A stretch of DNA of 64,000 nt from Kibdelosporangium aridum (GCF_900176515.1 NZ_FWXV01000001.1:1644524-1708523); one strand, 5' to 3'. Shown: positions 16,703-26,485, counted from the first letter of the stretch. Notes: generated from the sequence alone by a model not told the origin. Numbers and translations are program-made.

Positions 16703-19174
16703 CTACTTGGTCCGGATCTCCAGCCGGGCCGCCTTGGCAGACACTGCCACATGCACTTCCGTGCCACGGGGTGTCGTCACCAGTTGGTACCTGACTGGTT
16801 TGCCGTCGAGCAGCACCTCCGAAACCTGAGGAACGACGAGCCCGACAGTCAACGCCGCATCGATTGAACGCGACCGCACCTCGGTTCGGTACACGTTCCG
16901 ATGACGGGACACTGAGACGTCCACTGAACCTCGTCCAACGCGGATCTCCCGCCCGCTGATGGAGTTCTGGCCGTCCGGGAGCTGGGGGACCACGGTGAGC
17001 CGGCCGTTGCCGAGATCGGGCGCGATCCCGAGCTGCTGGTGCACGACCGGCCACAGCGTGCCGTACGTGCCCCACGCCTGCAGGTTCATCGACCGGTCGT
17101 AGAACGGCCGATCGATGTTGGCCTTGAAATCGGGTGACGGCGCGACCTCCGGCATCGCGCCCGGCGTCTCCCACACGCTCGGATCGAGTTGGATCCGCGC
17201 GTTCCCGGTCGTGTATCGCCGCTGTGCACCCAGGCGGCCGAAGTTCCCTTCGGCCACCGCCATGACCGCGGTGTTCAACGAGTACGTGGCACGTTCACTC
17301 GCCACAGTGGACACAACAGGATCACACGAAGGCCCGGGGTTGCCTGCCGGAGCGCTGGTGGGTCCAGTGCCCGTGTGGTAGGTCCCGAATTCGCCGTTGT
17401 AGCAGTCGCGCTCACGTTGCACGAGTGCCCGGCGGCCTTTGTCGGCCGAAGCCAGCGGGCCGGCCTCCATCGGCGTGATGCCAGTCCAGTGCCGTTGGAA
17501 GACCGGCGTGTTGTCGTTGGCCGGATTTGCCGGGTCGTCGATTGACTCCGCGTAACCCACGCCTTGCTCGACCCACCACTGTGCTTCGAACCGCCGCTGC
17601 AGGTCGTCCGCCTTGGCCGTGGCCCACTGGGCGACAGTACTGTCATGCTTGCTGGCAGCCATGTCGGCGAGATCTCGCAGCCCACGAATCAGGTACACCG
17701 TGCTGTCGAGCTTCTCCTCGCCCATGCCCTGGCGTTCGACGTTGCCGAGGCCTTCCGGCCACCCGTCGCCGTCCTTGTCCAGTGTTCCGGTGATGTAGCG
17801 CAGGTTGCGCACAGCGAAGTCGTACATCTCGTCGCGGAACCTGTTGTCGCCGGTCCATCGCCAGACCAATGCGACTGTACTCGGGAACTTCGCCGTCTCG
17901 TCGGTGTTGCCGGCCGACTTGTTGCTTCCGAAGTAGACGTCCCCGGTGGACACCACTTCGTGGACGACTTTGCCGCTGCGATTGTTCAGCATGTCACTGA
18001 CATCACGCAGTGCCCGCAGGTGGTCCCGGACGATGTCGAATTGACCCGCGGCAACGGCCCCGTAAGCGGTGTATTCGCCATCCGTGGCGAAAAGCCAGGG
18101 ATAGTCCGGGAATCCAGCGGCCAGCCAGCGCATCTTGGGCACGGTCCCGGCCGGTGACGGATAGTCCTTGCCCTCGTTGACGTCCCGGATCTGCGCGTTA
18201 CGAGCCTCTTGCACGGAATCCAGGAGGTTCTGCTTGCTCCACTCGATGCTCTGCTGCAGCAGCCGGTCACCGGGCAGATCGACCACAGTGGACGAGGCGG
18301 CCGCCCGTCGCGCTGACACGGTCTGGCGCAGAGCATCGGCCGGGTCGCGCAGCACGTCGTTCAACAGACCCCGGGCTTGGGCGCCCGTGTCACCGCCCGC
18401 GACAGCGAACCAGACCGTGGTCGGACGGCCGGCCCCAAGCCGGACCGAGTACTCCAACCGGCCGCCGGTTCCCTTGCCGAACGCGGAATCGTCGCAGCGC
18501 GGGGGCGCCGGACCGTCGGCCGGGCAGACGACAGCCGGGTCCTGCGGCCCTCGATGATGCGGGCCGAGCGCTTGCTCGACCGGCCGGGCGCTTGCCCCGA
18601 CCGCTGCCGCGCCGACAGGGTCCTGGAACACCAACGCCCCATCACTGACCGACCCGGTGTCGGGCGCGTTGACACCCGCGTTCGGAGTCGTCCAGCCCCA
18701 CGGATACGCGGGCATCAGCTCGGAATGAGCATCCATCGCCAGGCGGACGTCACGGTGGCGATCAGCCCGCAACGTCAACCCGATCACGGTCGCGCGGCTC
18801 CCGGACGGCACGAACTCCACGCGTTCCGCCGAAATCCCGCCACCGCGGTACTCGAACCGTTGATATCCCTGGCCTCTGACATAACGGGTAGCGGGAATGT
18901 CCCTGCCGAACCATGATCCGTCAGCGGCGAACCACACACCGTCGAGAAGCTTCACGGGTGGCGCCCAGAAACCACCCATCTCGCCGCGGACGTGCCAGCC
19001 GGTGGCCGGATACAGCCCGGTCTCATCGCCCATGGTGAACGCTCGGTCGCCGGACACCAAAGCCCGTCGATCACTGAGCCGTGCGGTCTCCGACAACTCA
19101 CCCGCAGGCGCCGCCTCGGCGACCGAGACCGGTAAGAGTGCGGCCACAAGAGCCGTTACCACCAAGGTTTTCAC
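16703..19174 (-). CDS. Secreted six-hairpin glycoside hydrolase
   Basis: Exported protein of 823 residues with an N-terminal signal peptide (TLVVTALVAALLPVSVAEAA). The N-terminal 250 residues are a beta-sandwich-like domain. The region from about 290 to 700 is an (alpha/alpha)6-barrel of the amylo-alpha-1,6-glucosidase/GH15-like superfamily, with MRWLAAGFPDYPWLFATDGEYTA (cited as AGFPDYPWLFATDGEY), DGWPEGLGN and NLQAWGTYGTLWP. The Asp and Glu residues in ATDGEY and GWPEG are candidate catalytic residues. The C-terminus is another beta domain. It overlaps the upstream permease gene by 4 bases, so the enzyme and importer are one operon: extracellular trimming of an oligosaccharide, then uptake. 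The exact bond is unknown. Confidence 0.75.
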   Translation of the reverse strand: MKTLVVTALVAALLPVSVAEAAPAGELSETARLSDRRALVSGDRAFTMGDETGLYPATGWHVRGEMGGFWAPPVKLLDGVWFAADGSWFGRDIPATRYVRGQGYQRFEYRGGGISAERVEFVPSGSRATVIGLTLRADRHRDVRLAMDAHSELMPAYPWGWTTPNAGVNAPDTGSVSDGALVFQDPVGAAAVGASARPVEQALGPHHRGPQDPAVVCPADGPAPPRCDDSAFGKGTGGRLEYSVRLGAGRPTTVWFAVAGGDTGAQARGLLNDVLRDPADALRQTVSARRAAASSTVVDLPGDRLLQQSIEWSKQNLLDSVQEARNAQIRDVNEGKDYPSPAGTVPKMRWLAAGFPDYPWLFATDGEYTAYGAVAAGQFDIVRDHLRALRDVSDMLNNRSGKVVHEVVSTGDVYFGSNKSAGNTDETAKFPSTVALVWRWTGDNRFRDEMYDFAVRNLRYITGTLDKDGDGWPEGLGNVERQGMGEEKLDSTVYLIRGLRDLADMAASKHDSTVAQWATAKADDLQRRFEAQWWVEQGVGYAESIDDPANPANDNTPVFQRHWTGITPMEAGPLASADKGRRALVQRERDCYNGEFGTYHTGTGPTSAPAGNPGPSCDPVVSTVASERATYSLNTAVMAVAEGNFGRLGAQRRYTTGNARIQLDPSVWETPGAMPEVAPSPDFKANIDRPFYDRSMNLQAWGTYGTLWPVVHQQLGIAPDLGNGRLTVVPQLPDGQNSISGREIRVGRGSVDVSVSRHRNVYRTEVRSRSIDAALTVGLVVPQVSEVLLDGKPVRYQLVTTPRGTEVHVAVSAKAARLEIRTK

Positions 19175-19992
19175 TTGACGCCTCCCGCGGTGAGCCCGGC
19201 GATGATCCGCCGCTGGAACACCAGAACGAGGATGACCAAGGGGACGGTGACGATCACACCTGCCGCCATCTGCGTGCCGAACGGCTGATCAAAGCCGTAC
19301 GCGCCGGTGAACCGGGAGATGGCGACCGTCGCGGTCTGCATGTTCTTGTCGTTCACCATCGACAACGCGATGATGAACTCGTTCCACGCCGTGATGAACG
19401 TGATGATCGCGGTGGTGAACACGCCGGGGGCGGCCAGCGGCAGGATGATCTTGCGGAACGCCTGCAGCCTCGTACATCCGTCGATCATCGCGGCTTCCTC
19501 GAGTTCCCCGGGCATCTGCCGGAAGAACGCGTTGAGGTTCCACACCGCCAGCGGCAGCGCGAACGACATGCTCGGCACGATCATCGACTGGTAGGTGTTG
19601 ATCCAGTTGATGTCGGTGAACAGCTTCAGCAACGGCACGACCAGTGAGATCCCGGGGAACATGGAGGTCGCGATGATCATCGCGGCGACCGCGTTCTTGA
19701 ACCGGAACCGCAACCGCGCCAAGGTGTACGCCGCGGACAGGCCGATGAGCAACGTCAGGACCGTGGCGATCCCAGCCACCACCACGCTGTTGATCAGCGC
19801 CCGGCCGAACCCGACGTCCACCCCGAACACCGCGGTGAAGTTGGTGACCGAGACGGGATCCGGGATGGGGGACAACGAGAACTGGTCCGTCGGCCGCCGG
19901 AACGCTGAAACGAGCATCCAGTAGAACGGCGCGAGGCAGTACAGCAGGATCGCCGTGAGACCGGCGTATCGCAGCACAACGCGGGTGTTCAT
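19171..19992 (-). CDS. Sugar ABC transporter permease (MalG type)
   Basis: Inner-membrane permease of 273 residues, CUT1 family, with six hydrophobic helices. The EAA loop, which docks the ATPase, is visible as ELEEAAMIDGCTRLQAFRKI. Other family blocks are FYWMLVSAFR near the start and AWNEFIIALSM near the end. The frame is open far upstream of the gene, but the ATG at 19992 overlaps the stop of the preceding permease by 4 bases and gives the usual length. No ATPase gene is present, as is normal for actinobacteria that use a shared MsiK-type ATPase. Confidence 0.93.
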   Translation of the reverse strand: MNTRVVLRYAGLTAILLYCLAPFYWMLVSAFRRPTDQFSLSPIPDPVSVTNFTAVFGVDVGFGRALINSVVVAGIATVLTLLIGLSAAYTLARLRFRFKNAVAAMIIATSMFPGISLVVPLLKLFTDINWINTYQSMIVPSMSFALPLAVWNLNAFFRQMPGELEEAAMIDGCTRLQAFRKIILPLAAPGVFTTAIITFITAWNEFIIALSMVNDKNMQTATVAISRFTGAYGFDQPFGTQMAAGVIVTVPLVILVLVFQRRIIAGLTAGGVK

Positions 19993-20969
19993 GCGTGCAC
20001 CACCCCCGGCTGTACCAACGGATCGGCTTTGCGTGGTTGTTTCCCGGTGCGTTCCCGTGCCTCGCCGATGACGTCCGCGCCGAGCAGCTTCACGAACACC
20101 AGCGCGGCAATGGCCACATAGAGGAACAACACCACGGCATATGCCGCAGCGGGCCCGAATCTGAGGTTGGTGGCCTCGTCCCACGCCAGCATCGTCAGTG
20201 TCTCCACGGATTCCTTGCGGTTGCCGATCAGCACGAACGGCAAGTCGAACATCCGCAACGAATCCAGTACGCGGAACAACACCGCGACCACGAGAACCGG
20301 TCGGACAAGGGGGAGCGTGATGGACAAGAACTGCCGCACCGGACCGACGCCGTCGACCCTGGCGGCCTCGTAGATGTCCTTGGGGATGATCTGCAGCCCG
20401 GCGAGCACGAGCAACCCGATGAACGGCGCGGTTTTCCACGTTTCCGCGATCATCACCGCGAACCTGGCGTGCCATCCCTCGGTGGTCCACAGGATCTGGC
20501 TGCCGATGATCGCGTTCGCCACGCCGTCGGCCTGGAAGATCCACTTCCACAGGATCGCTGACACCGCGGTGGGAATCGCCCACGGCACAAGGATGCTGGC
20601 CCGGACCATGCCACGCCAGCGCAACGCCTGATGCATCACCAGCGCCATCGCGACACCGATGATCACCTCTATCGCCACCGTCACGACGGTGAAGAACGTG
20701 GTGTTGCCGAAGGCGTTCCAGAACCGCCCGGCCGCGTCCCCGGTGAAGATCGCGGTGTAGTTGTCCACGCCGACGAACTGCTCACCCTGGACGACGAAGC
20801 CGTCCGCGTCGACCGTCTGCCCGGTCTGGTAGAGCGACTCCCGCAGCGCCGCCACGAGCGGATAGCCCACGACCAGGCCCAGCACGATGAAAGTGGGGGA
20901 CAGCAGCAGGGCGGCGAGCCGTCCGGCTTCGCCCGCCGCCCTGCCGCGTCGCCGGCTCAGCGTTGTCAC
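19989..20969 (-). CDS. Sugar ABC transporter permease (MalF type)
   Basis: Inner-membrane permease of 326 residues. It has six hydrophobic segments, starting with LAALLLSPTFIVLGLVVGYP, and the EAA loop DIYEAARVDGVGPVRQFLSI. The stretch VGVDNYTAIFTGDAAGRFWNA is the expected region after helix 1. It overlaps the binding-protein gene upstream and the second permease gene downstream by 4 bases each. It pairs with the MalG-type partner to import an oligosaccharide delivered by the lipoprotein encoded upstream. Confidence 0.93.
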   Translation of the reverse strand: MTTLSRRRGRAAGEAGRLAALLLSPTFIVLGLVVGYPLVAALRESLYQTGQTVDADGFVVQGEQFVGVDNYTAIFTGDAAGRFWNAFGNTTFFTVVTVAIEVIIGVAMALVMHQALRWRGMVRASILVPWAIPTAVSAILWKWIFQADGVANAIIGSQILWTTEGWHARFAVMIAETWKTAPFIGLLVLAGLQIIPKDIYEAARVDGVGPVRQFLSITLPLVRPVLVVAVLFRVLDSLRMFDLPFVLIGNRKESVETLTMLAWDEATNLRFGPAAAYAVVLFLYVAIAALVFVKLLGADVIGEARERTGKQPRKADPLVQPGVVHA

Positions 20970-22279
20970 TTGAGCAGTTCCTGCAGCTTGGCCTGCAGCT
21001 CCTTCAACGCCGTGGCGCTGTCCTTGGCACCGGTGATCGCCGCGTACGCCGCTTCCTGGATCGCGGTGGTGACGTCGCCGTACCGCACGGCCTTCGGGCG
21101 CGGCTTGGCGCTCTGGATGGCCTGCTTGAGCGTCGGCAGGTACGGGAACTGCTTGACCAGCTCAGGGTCGTCGTACAGGTTGGTGCGGGTCGGCGCCTGC
21201 GAAGTGGCCAGCAGGTTCGACCGCTCGGCCGCGTCAGTGGTGAAGTACTTGATGAAGTCCAGCGCGGTGGCCTTGTTCTTGGCGAACGCCGAGATCGCGA
21301 AGTTGTGCCCGCCAAGGCTGGCGGCACCGGGACCAGCGCCGACGCCGGGCAGCGGAGCCACGTCGAACTTGCCCGCGACCTGCGACGAACCGTCGGTCTT
21401 GTTGGCCAGCGCCCACTGGTACGGCCATTGCCGCATGAAGATCAGCTCACCGGCCTGGAACGAGCGCCGGCCGTCCTCTTCCTTGAACGTGATCGCCTTC
21501 GGCGGGAACGTGCCGTTCTTGAAGCCGTCGACCAGCTTGTCCAGACCCGCCTTGGCCTGCGGGCTGTCCACAGTGGGCTTGCCGGACTCGTCGACGATCT
21601 GGCCGCCCGCGGTGTTCACCGCCTCGTCGAAGTTGACCGTCAGGCCCTCGTACTTCTCGAACTGCCCGGTGTAGCAGCCCAGGTTCGCGCCTTCGGGCAA
21701 CGCCTTGACCTTCTGGCACGCGGCGGTCAGCTCGTCCCACGTCTTCGGTGCCTGCAGGCCGACCTTGTCCAGCAAGTCCTTGCGGTAGAACAGCAATCCG
21801 GCATCGGAGTAGACCGGGACCGCGTACAGCTTGCCGCGGTATTCCCCGGTGTCCAGGGCAGGCTTGAGGAAGTTGTTCAGGTCGAACTGGTCACGCGGCA
21901 GCTCCACGACCCACCGGTTGGCCGCGAACTCCGCGGTCCACACCACGTCGAGGTTCAAGATGGCGTACGCGTCCGATTTGACCTGCGCGTTCTGCACCAA
22001 CTGCTGGCGCTGGGCGTCCGCGGACTCCGGCAGCTCGACGATCCGCACCTTTTCGTTCGGGTGCGCGGCGTTCCATTCGTCGGTCAGCCGCTGCATGTTG
22101 TTGGAGGTGTCCTTGCCGGTGACGAGCGTGATGTCGCCACGTCCTTCGAGTGCTGGAGCTGCGGCGGCGCTCGTGCCGCCAGATCCGGAACCACCGCTGT
22201 CACTGCCGCACGAGGCGGCCAGTAGTGTCACGCACGCCAAGCCGGCCATGCGCAGCCCGGTCGTCTTTGACCATGCCAT
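20966..22279 (-). CDS. Sugar-binding lipoprotein of ABC transporter
   Basis: Extracellular solute-binding protein family 1, 437 residues. The signal peptide ends in the lipobox LLAASC, followed by a Gly/Ser linker. Family blocks include YRGKLYAVPVYSDAGLLFYR and FQAGELIFMRQWPYQWA, matching trehalose/maltose-type binding proteins. I choose the ATG at 22279, which has GGGAG 8 bases upstream; in-frame starts exist at 22294 and 22339. The gene begins 29 bases after the lacI stop, so lacI and the transporter probably share a transcript. Confidence 0.92.
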   Translation of the reverse strand: MAWSKTTGLRMAGLACVTLLAASCGSDSGGSGSGGTSAAAAPALEGRGDITLVTGKDTSNNMQRLTDEWNAAHPNEKVRIVELPESADAQRQQLVQNAQVKSDAYAILNLDVVWTAEFAANRWVVELPRDQFDLNNFLKPALDTGEYRGKLYAVPVYSDAGLLFYRKDLLDKVGLQAPKTWDELTAACQKVKALPEGANLGCYTGQFEKYEGLTVNFDEAVNTAGGQIVDESGKPTVDSPQAKAGLDKLVDGFKNGTFPPKAITFKEEDGRRSFQAGELIFMRQWPYQWALANKTDGSSQVAGKFDVAPLPGVGAGPGAASLGGHNFAISAFAKNKATALDFIKYFTTDAAERSNLLATSQAPTRTNLYDDPELVKQFPYLPTLKQAIQSAKPRPKAVRYGDVTTAIQEAAYAAITGAKDSATALKELQAKLQELLK

Positions 22280-22308
22280 CAGCTGTTCTCCCATCACCCG
22301 GTTATGTG

Positions 22309-23319
22309 TCACAAATCCACTGGTGCGCTGCTTCTGCACACGATCTGACCGGCCAGCAGCACGCCGGATTCGCCGTGCTCGGCATCGAGCAGCCTGACCA
22401 GCGCCGACGTGATCTCCTCGGTCGGCTGGCGCACGCTGGTCAGCCCGCCCTCCACGGAGGTCGCGAGCACCGAGTCGTCGAATCCGGTCACCCAGACGTC
22501 GTGTCCAGGGCGCAGCTTGCGGCGCCGCAGCTCGCCGAGCACGCCCACGGCGAGCAGGTCACTGGCCGCGACGATCGCCGTGGGCGGAGTAGGTCCGTCC
22601 AACAGCGTGGCCGCGGCGCGCGCGGCACCGTCCATGCTGTCGGAATCGGCGTACGCGGCCTGCTCCGACAGGCCCAGCCGGGCGCATTCGTCCTGCCATC
22701 CGCGCTGCCGGTCCTTCGCGGCACCCATCGTGACCCGCTGGCACCAGCCGACGAACGCGATCTGGTCGTGCCCGGCCGAATGCAGCCTGCGAACCAGTTC
22801 GGCGCACGCCCCCGCGCCGTCGACGTCCACCCACGGCCCCGGCTGTTCGCCCTGTTTGGGCCAGGTACGGCCGAAGGACGCGAACGGCACACCACGGCTG
22901 GCCAACCAGGTGTGCCGCGGGTCTTCGTCGACGGTGTCCGACAGGATGAACGCGTCAACCGCTCGTTGGGCGATCAGATCGGCGTAGGTCTCGATGCCCT
23001 GCGCGCCTTCGGGGGCGGTGAACACCAGCATTCGCCTGCCGGTTTCCTCGATCGCCTCGGTGAGCGTGTGCAGGAAGGGGTCCATGAACAGGCTTCGGCC
23101 GGGCATGCGGGCGAGGCAGTAGCCGATCAGCCCGGCCTGGCGGGTGGCGAGGCTGCGCGCGGTGCGGTTCGGCTGGTAACCGAGTGCCTCGATCGCGGCC
23201 TGGACTTTGCGCAGGGTCACGGGATCGACGCGCTGGGGCGCGTTGAGCACGTTCGACACGGTCTGGCGGGACACCCCGGCGTGCGCCGCGACCTGGCGAA
23301 GCGTGACCGCTTGTCCCAC
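22309..23319 (-). CDS. LacI-family transcriptional regulator
   Basis: Sugar-responsive repressor of 336 residues. The helix-turn-helix TLRQVAAHAGVSRQTVSNVL is followed by the hinge helix region NRTARSLATRQ, then a periplasmic-binding-like sensor domain (TAIVAASDLLAVGVLGEL, VTGFDDSVLA). The frame is open upstream to 23493, but the GTG at 23319 with GGGAG 6 bases ahead puts the helix-turn-helix at the very N-terminus as the family requires. It heads the transporter operon and is divergent from the glycosidase gene at 23456. The palindrome at 23374-23389 is its probable operator. Confidence 0.93.
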   Translation of the reverse strand: MGQAVTLRQVAAHAGVSRQTVSNVLNAPQRVDPVTLRKVQAAIEALGYQPNRTARSLATRQAGLIGYCLARMPGRSLFMDPFLHTLTEAIEETGRRMLVFTAPEGAQGIETYADLIAQRAVDAFILSDTVDEDPRHTWLASRGVPFASFGRTWPKQGEQPGPWVDVDGAGACAELVRRLHSAGHDQIAFVGWCQRVTMGAAKDRQRGWQDECARLGLSEQAAYADSDSMDGAARAAATLLDGPTPPTAIVAASDLLAVGVLGELRRRKLRPGHDVWVTGFDDSVLATSVEGGLTSVRQPTEEITSALVRLLDAEHGESGVLLAGQIVCRSSAPVDL

Positions 23320-23373
23320 TGTCCACTCCCGACTGTTCGCCCATGAGGCGTGGCAGATGGCATACTGTCCGTG

Positions 23374-23389
23374 ATTTGACCGGTCAAAT
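23374..23389. promoter_or_regulatory. Perfect 16-bp LacI-type operator
   Basis: ATTTGACCGGTCAAAT is an exact palindrome with the central CG typical of LacI-family sites. It lies between lacI and the divergent glycosidase gene. A TTGACC hexamer occurs on each strand within it, so one bound dimer could cover the -35 region of both promoters. Confidence 0.75.
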
Positions 23390-23455
23390 TGGACGGGTAA
23401 CTGTCGCTGACGGCCCTCGCCCTTGTCAAGACCGGCGCCGACGCTGGGAGGAACT

Positions 23456-25264
23456 GTGACCGGACCGAGCACGTCCCTGCACTCACTCGTCACTGTCTTG
23501 AAGGCGCCTTCCCTTGTGCTGTCGGACCAGGACGGTCAGCTGCCCGGGACAGGATCGACCGGCTGGTTCATCCGGGACAAGCGTGCGCTTGCCCGTGTCC
23601 AGCTGACGATCGCGGACGCTGAGGTCGTGACGGTCGGCCGGCATCTGCAGAACCCGTGGACGGCGTCATTTCACGCGGTGGCGAAGGCTTCCGGCGCACG
23701 GTGGCGGGATTCGACGCTGCATCTGCGGCGTGAGCGCGTGCTGGACGCGTCGAGCCTGCTGGAACGCCTGGAGGTAACCAACTTTGATGACATCGACCGG
23801 ACACTGACTGTTGTTTTGCGTGTAGCAACGGATTTCGCGGGCGTGGACGCGGTGAAAGCCGGCCGTGCCGCCTCCTTGATCACGCCGTCGGTCACTGAAG
23901 AAGGGCTACGCTGGCAGGATTCCGTGACGCTGCGTGCGGAACCCGCTGCTACCACGGCGATCCGTGACAGCGTTGCCGAATTGACCTGGCAGGTGACGGT
24001 GGCCGCGGGGCAGACGTGGCGCCTTTCGCTGCACGCCGAAGCGGCCGTTGAGCCCGCGGACTTCGCCCAGGTGCCGCCCGTTACGTATCCACAGTGGACT
24101 TCTCCGTCGAACCCGGTCGCCGAGAAGAACCTCGCCGACCTTCGTGCGTTGTTGCTCGCTGATGAAGGCGATCTCTACGCGGCGGCGGGAAGCCCGTGGT
24201 ACTTGACGCTCTTCGGCCGTGACTCGATCTGGGCGGCCCGCCTGACACTGCCACTGGGAACCGACCTGGCGGCGGGGACGTTGCGTGCCCTGGCGCGGCG
24301 GCAGGGGACGCGGCACGACCCGGCTGCCGAGGAGCAGCCAGGGAAGATCCCGCACGAGCTGCGCCCAAGCGCGATCGACACGGGTCAGGTGCGGCTGAGT
24401 TCCCGGTACTACGGCACGATCGACGCGACCCCGCTGTGGATCTGCCTGCTGCACGAGGCCTCGCGCGCCGGGACGCCGGTCGATCCGTTGCTGCCGAACC
24501 TGGTGGCCGCGATGAACTGGCTGACCGGCCCGGACGCCGACCCGGACGGCGACGGCCTGATCGAGTACCAGCCAGCGGCGTCCGGAGGGCTGACCCACCA
24601 CGGATGGAAAGACTCGCATGACGCGTTCCTGCACCAGGACGGCCAGCACCCGAGGGCCCCGATCGCACTCTGTGAGGTCCAGGGGTACGCATATGCCGCG
24701 GCGGTCGCCGCAGCCGCACTGGACTCGGAAAATGGTCCACAGTGGATGGACTGGGCAGCCCGGCTCAGGGAGCGGTTCCGCTCGACGTTCTGGATCGAGG
24801 ACGCTTCCGGACGGTATCCCGCGATCGCGTTGGACGCGGACAAGAACCCCGTTGCGGGCGCGACATCCAACATAGGCCACCTACTGGGCACAGGCCTGCT
24901 GGACGCTGAAGAAGTCGACCTTGTCGCCGCGCGCCTCGGCCGCCCGGACATGCTGACACCGTACGGACTACGGACATCGACCGCGGACAGCCCGATGTTC
25001 AACCCGTTCAGCTATCACCGAGGATCCGTCTGGCCACACGACACGGCGATCGTCATGACGGGTTTGGCCGCCGAGGGGAAACATGAGCTCGCGGGTTTGA
25101 TGGCTGAGTCGATTGTGCGGGGCAGCGAGCACTTCGGCGGCCACACTCCCGAGTTGTACGCGGTTCTGGATGGGCAGCCACTGGCGTACCCGAACGCGTG
25201 CGTTCCTCAAGCGTGGTCAGCGGCCGGAGTCGTCCGTGCGGCGCTGTATCTGTCAGGCGCGTAA
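23456..25264 (+). CDS. Cytosolic amylo-alpha-1,6-glucosidase-like glycoside hydrolase
   Basis: Protein of 602 residues with no signal peptide. The N-terminal 200 residues form a glycogen-debranching N-terminal domain (STGWFIRDKRALARVQL). The C-terminal (alpha/alpha)6 barrel contains WYLTLFGRDSIWAARLTLPL, GKIPHELRP, HHGWKDSHDAF, EVQGYAYAA and SYHRGSVWPHDTAI. Glu and Asp in these blocks are candidate catalytic residues, as in debranching enzymes and related glucosidases. The GTG at 23456 has GGGAGG four bases upstream. It is divergent from the lacI-transporter operon, so it probably degrades the imported oligosaccharide. The 3' end overlaps the next gene by 12 bases. Confidence 0.85.
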   Translation: MTGPSTSLHSLVTVLKAPSLVLSDQDGQLPGTGSTGWFIRDKRALARVQLTIADAEVVTVGRHLQNPWTASFHAVAKASGARWRDSTLHLRRERVLDASSLLERLEVTNFDDIDRTLTVVLRVATDFAGVDAVKAGRAASLITPSVTEEGLRWQDSVTLRAEPAATTAIRDSVAELTWQVTVAAGQTWRLSLHAEAAVEPADFAQVPPVTYPQWTSPSNPVAEKNLADLRALLLADEGDLYAAAGSPWYLTLFGRDSIWAARLTLPLGTDLAAGTLRALARRQGTRHDPAAEEQPGKIPHELRPSAIDTGQVRLSSRYYGTIDATPLWICLLHEASRAGTPVDPLLPNLVAAMNWLTGPDADPDGDGLIEYQPAASGGLTHHGWKDSHDAFLHQDGQHPRAPIALCEVQGYAYAAAVAAAALDSENGPQWMDWAARLRERFRSTFWIEDASGRYPAIALDADKNPVAGATSNIGHLLGTGLLDAEEVDLVAARLGRPDMLTPYGLRTSTADSPMFNPFSYHRGSVWPHDTAIVMTGLAAEGKHELAGLMAESIVRGSEHFGGHTPELYAVLDGQPLAYPNACVPQAWSAAGVVRAALYLSGA

Positions 25265-26407
25265 TGGGCGGAAGAACTCGCGGATCTCGGTGACGAGGTC
25301 TTCTGGGCGCTCCAGTGCCGCAAAGTGGCCGCCGTGGTCGAATTCGGTGAACCGCTGCAGGTTGTACGCCCGGGCGACCCACTCCCGCGGCGGCGTGAAG
25401 TTTTCCTTGGCGAAGGACGCGAACCCGGTCGGTGTGTCGACGTAACCAGGTGTGTTCCTGCCGAGCATGCCTTCGGTGCGCATGGTCTCGTAGTAGAGGC
25501 GGGCGGAGGTGGTGATGGTGTTGGTCAACCAGTAGAGGGTGATGTCGGTGAGCAGTTCGTCCTTGCTGAACACCGATTCGACGTCGCCGTCGCAGTCGCT
25601 CCACGCCCGGAACTTCTCCACCATCCACGCGGCCAGACCGGCGGGGGAATCGGACAATCCGGCGCCGAGTGTGGCCGGTTTGGTGCCTTGGATCTGGGCG
25701 TACCCGCCCTCCACGGAGAAGAAGTGCTCTGCCTGGGCCACGAATGCCTGTTCGGCTGGTGTGAGTGGCGCTGAGTCCAGCACCGGCGTCGCGCCCATCA
25801 GGTTCAGGTGGATCCCGGCTACGTGGTCGCCGTGGTCGCGGCCGATGCGGCTGGAGACCTGTGCGCCGAAGTCGCCGCCCTGGGCTCCGTAGCGCGGATA
25901 GCCGAGTACTTCGGTCATGAGACGGTCGTATAGGCCGCCGATTACTGTCGGGTTGATTCCGGGTGTGCCGGGGTGTGGGGAGAAGCCGAAGCCCGGCATG
26001 CTGGGCGCTACCACGTCGAACGCGTCGGCCGGGTCGCCGCCGTGCGCAGCCGGGTCGGTCAGCGGACCGATGATCTTGGTCACCTCGACGAACGAACCTG
26101 GCCAGCCGTGCGAGAACAGCAGCGGGAACGGGTGTGGCCCGACGCCCTTGGTGTGTACGAAGTGGAGGGTGACGCCGCCGACTTCCGCTAGGAATTGGGG
26201 GAGTTCGTTGAGGTGCTCCTCGGCTTTGCGCCAGTCGAATGTCGTGTGCCAGTACTCGACCAGTTCGGCGAGATAGCCCGGTGGCGTGCCGTGCGTCCAG
26301 TCCTGTCCGGACAATGCCGGTGCGAAGCGGGTTCTGGCCAGCCGTTCCTTGAGATCGGTGAGCTGTTGGGCACTGGTTTCGATCCGGAATGGACGTACTT
26401 GTGACAT
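25253..26407 (-). CDS. Epoxide hydrolase (EHN domain, alpha/beta fold)
   Basis: Alpha/beta hydrolase of 384 residues with the N-terminal epoxide-hydrolase domain (VRPFRIETSAQQLTDLKERL, then the WRKAEEHLNELPQF block). It has the oxyanion segment SHGWPGSFVEV, the aspartate nucleophile in QGGDFGAQVSS and the catalytic histidine in DHGGHFAALE. Conserved FGFSPHPG and YPRYGAQGGD also fit microsomal-type epoxide hydrolases, which open epoxides to diols. The start is the ATG at 26407 after a GGAG; an upstream frame extension has no homology. The physiological substrate is unknown. Confidence 0.92.
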   Translation of the reverse strand: MSQVRPFRIETSAQQLTDLKERLARTRFAPALSGQDWTHGTPPGYLAELVEYWHTTFDWRKAEEHLNELPQFLAEVGGVTLHFVHTKGVGPHPFPLLFSHGWPGSFVEVTKIIGPLTDPAAHGGDPADAFDVVAPSMPGFGFSPHPGTPGINPTVIGGLYDRLMTEVLGYPRYGAQGGDFGAQVSSRIGRDHGDHVAGIHLNLMGATPVLDSAPLTPAEQAFVAQAEHFFSVEGGYAQIQGTKPATLGAGLSDSPAGLAAWMVEKFRAWSDCDGDVESVFSKDELLTDITLYWLTNTITTSARLYYETMRTEGMLGRNTPGYVDTPTGFASFAKENFTPPREWVARAYNLQRFTEFDHGGHFAALERPEDLVTEIREFFRPLRA

Positions 26408-26485
26408 GTGGGCGGTTCTCCTTTGTTCTCCCTTCGACAATGGCCACGCCGCGCACTGATGGCTGGCAGATTTACGACGTCACCT

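Noticed and set aside
19171..20583. A 470-codon frame covering the MalG-type permease and a long upstream extension
   Set aside because: The N-terminal half has no permease or other homology and runs antisense-like over the MalF-type gene frame; the ATG at 19992 with a 4-base overlap is the real start.
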